Positions 28,247-29,154 of a DNA stretch of 29,154 nt are shown in pieces (the first letter of the stretch is position 1; each line of letters begins with the position of its first letter). The notes below the pieces were generated by a model, which had not been told where the DNA came from, did not search any database, and saw only the letters and a program-made list of their open reading frames with translations. The translations under genes and the position numbers were made by a program. The stretch is from a virus, in IMG/VR virus record IMGVR_UViG_3300034072_000768, positions 1-29,154 of that record; one strand, given 5' to 3'.

Positions 28247-29154
28247 ACATACTCAAGTTGAACAACGGGTCTATAGGTTCTAGTTGAAGTTGGATTATCA
28301 ACATTAATTGTATAAGTACCTGCACTATCCGACAGAGAAAACCATAAAGTTCCTGAACCTATTGGACTTGTGCCAGAAGAATTCCAGTTAGTTGGACATT
28401 GACCCCAGGCAAAAATTATTGCTAGATCATCTCCAGTCCAATTAAATGAGGTAGTAAGACTAAATGTTTTAGTTGTACCTGTAGTAAAACTTTCGGATGA
28501 TGCTGATTTGACTATAGTGTATCCAGTATGCCCCGGAGTTCCTCCACCAAAACTACCATTTTTCATGCCAATAGCATAATTCGGTAATGGTTGATATAAT
28601 GGTTGTTGGGTTACATCAAATCTCAATCCACTTATAGTCGCAGATGTAGTACCAAGAGCAGATTGTAGTTCTGCAGAGGTATAAACCCACATTATAATAT
28701 GTCTCCTAAAATAAATATTACATATATTTGGACTAGTTGTTGTATTGTTTCCTGATGCAGTTATTATATCTCCAGACCATGCAGGATCAGGCGGCGGTGG
28801 TGGCGGTGCATCATTTCCACCTATGCCTGATTGAACTGCTCCTGTATTATCAGATCTAGTACTCACTTGTTTCCAGTCAGTTCCTCCAGCGAATGTGGTG
28901 ACTGGAGTACTTATGTTTCCTGATCCTACTGCGTTTCCAAGTAATGAGGAGCCTGCATAACCCCAAGACCATAAGGTTCCATCAGTCTTGATTGCTGCTA
29001 TATTATTAGATCCAGCACTCACTTGTTTCCAGTCAGTTCCTCCAGCAAATGTAGTGACTGGAGTACTCATGTCTCCTGTTGCTGTTGCATTTCCAAGTTT
29101 TCCATTAGATGCAGAACCCCAAGTCCACAAGGTTCCATCGGTCTTGATTGCTGC
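28243..29154 (-). CDS. RCC1-propeller / fibre fusion protein, C-terminal part
   Basis: The frame enters from the right edge; the start lies outside. The visible 303 residues hold two RCC1 units (about 52 residues each), a proline linker APPPPPPDPAWSGD and an unrelated C-terminal domain of about 190 residues (ASGNNTTTSPNICNIYFRRH, SGLRFDVTQQPLYQPLPNYA, FNWTGDDLAIIFAWGQCP, YRPVVQLEYV). That domain is beta-rich with no signal peptide and could be a fibre tip or carbohydrate-binding module; I do not recognise its family. An ATG-like start seen at 29130 is only a TTG inside the repeat. Confidence 0.8.
   Translation of the reverse strand, partial: AAIKTDGTLWTWGSASNGKLGNATATGDMSTPVTTFAGGTDWKQVSAGSNNIAAIKTDGTLWSWGYAGSSLLGNAVGSGNISTPVTTFAGGTDWKQVSTRSDNTGAVQSGIGGNDAPPPPPPDPAWSGDIITASGNNTTTSPNICNIYFRRHIIMWVYTSAELQSALGTTSATISGLRFDVTQQPLYQPLPNYAIGMKNGSFGGGTPGHTGYTIVKSASSESFTTGTTKTFSLTTSFNWTGDDLAIIFAWGQCPTNWNSSGTSPIGSGTLWFSLSDSAGTYTINVDNPTSTRTYRPVVQLEYV
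28860..29154. repeat. RCC1 coding repeats, third array (truncated by window)
   Basis: Two full units and the beginning of a third, same orientation and block sequences as the other two arrays. Confidence 0.8.

Noticed and set aside
20765-29154. Regular direct repeats that might be taken for a CRISPR array
   Set aside because: The period is about 156 bases, in frame, and encodes RCC1 units; no short palindromic repeat with unique spacers exists.

Overview
The window is a low-GC, densely packed stretch of a T4-like myovirus of marine cyanobacteria (a cyanophage, probably of Synechococcus or Prochlorococcus). The evidence is a set of T4 core genes (4, 48, 53, 32, 59, 33) together with phoH, thyX, a DUF1825 gene, a DUF4278-like peptide and a glutamine-riboswitch-like leader, all typical of marine cyanobacteria and their phages. 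No tRNA, CRISPR array, integrase or photosynthesis gene was seen.

Layout. (1) 1-2172, plus strand: end of head-completion gene 4, a small unknown, and baseplate genes 48 and 53. Everything after this is on the minus strand. (2) 2155-8104: a Mom-like DNA-modification gene overlapping gene 53 tail to tail, a GIY-YIG homing endonuclease, gene 32 with its own early-type promoter, then a chain of overlapping genes (DUF1825, 59, 33, a PD-(D/E)XK nuclease, phoH, a small protein), and a second GIY-YIG endonuclease. (3) 8141-9780: thyX with two small upstream genes driven by a promoter built into a terminator hairpin, and a cassette of three tiny peptides behind a consensus early promoter and a glutamine-riboswitch-like RNA. 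(4) 9865-11544: small conserved phage genes (DUF6433, a membrane protein, glutaredoxin). (5) 11559-29154: about 17.5 kb of glycan-type enzymes (GT25, GT2, GT9-like and other transferases, two methyltransferase fusions, 2OG-Fe(II) oxygenases, DUF6445, a sulfotransferase, a GH130-like propeller) interleaved with three genes for RCC1-type beta-propellers that look like fibre or adhesin proteins.

How it fits together. Early-type promoters (-35/-10 with 17-base spacers) precede gene 32, the thyX group and the riboswitch cassette. T4-type late promoters (TATAAATA, AATAAATA) precede both homing endonucleases, the DUF6433 gene and the GH130-like gene. CTAAATA variants sit exactly on the stop codons of all three RCC1 genes, in front of the next enzyme or fibre gene. 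The simplest reading of region 5 is a late-expressed module that makes propeller fibres and the enzymes that decorate either those fibres or a host-surface glycan. That is inference from layout and family, not shown by the sequence.

Most promising leads: the riboswitch leader with its glutamine-rich peptides; the interleaved RCC1/glycan module; the methyltransferase-glycosyltransferase fusion with an intact internal ribosome binding site; and the compact terminator/promoter elements.
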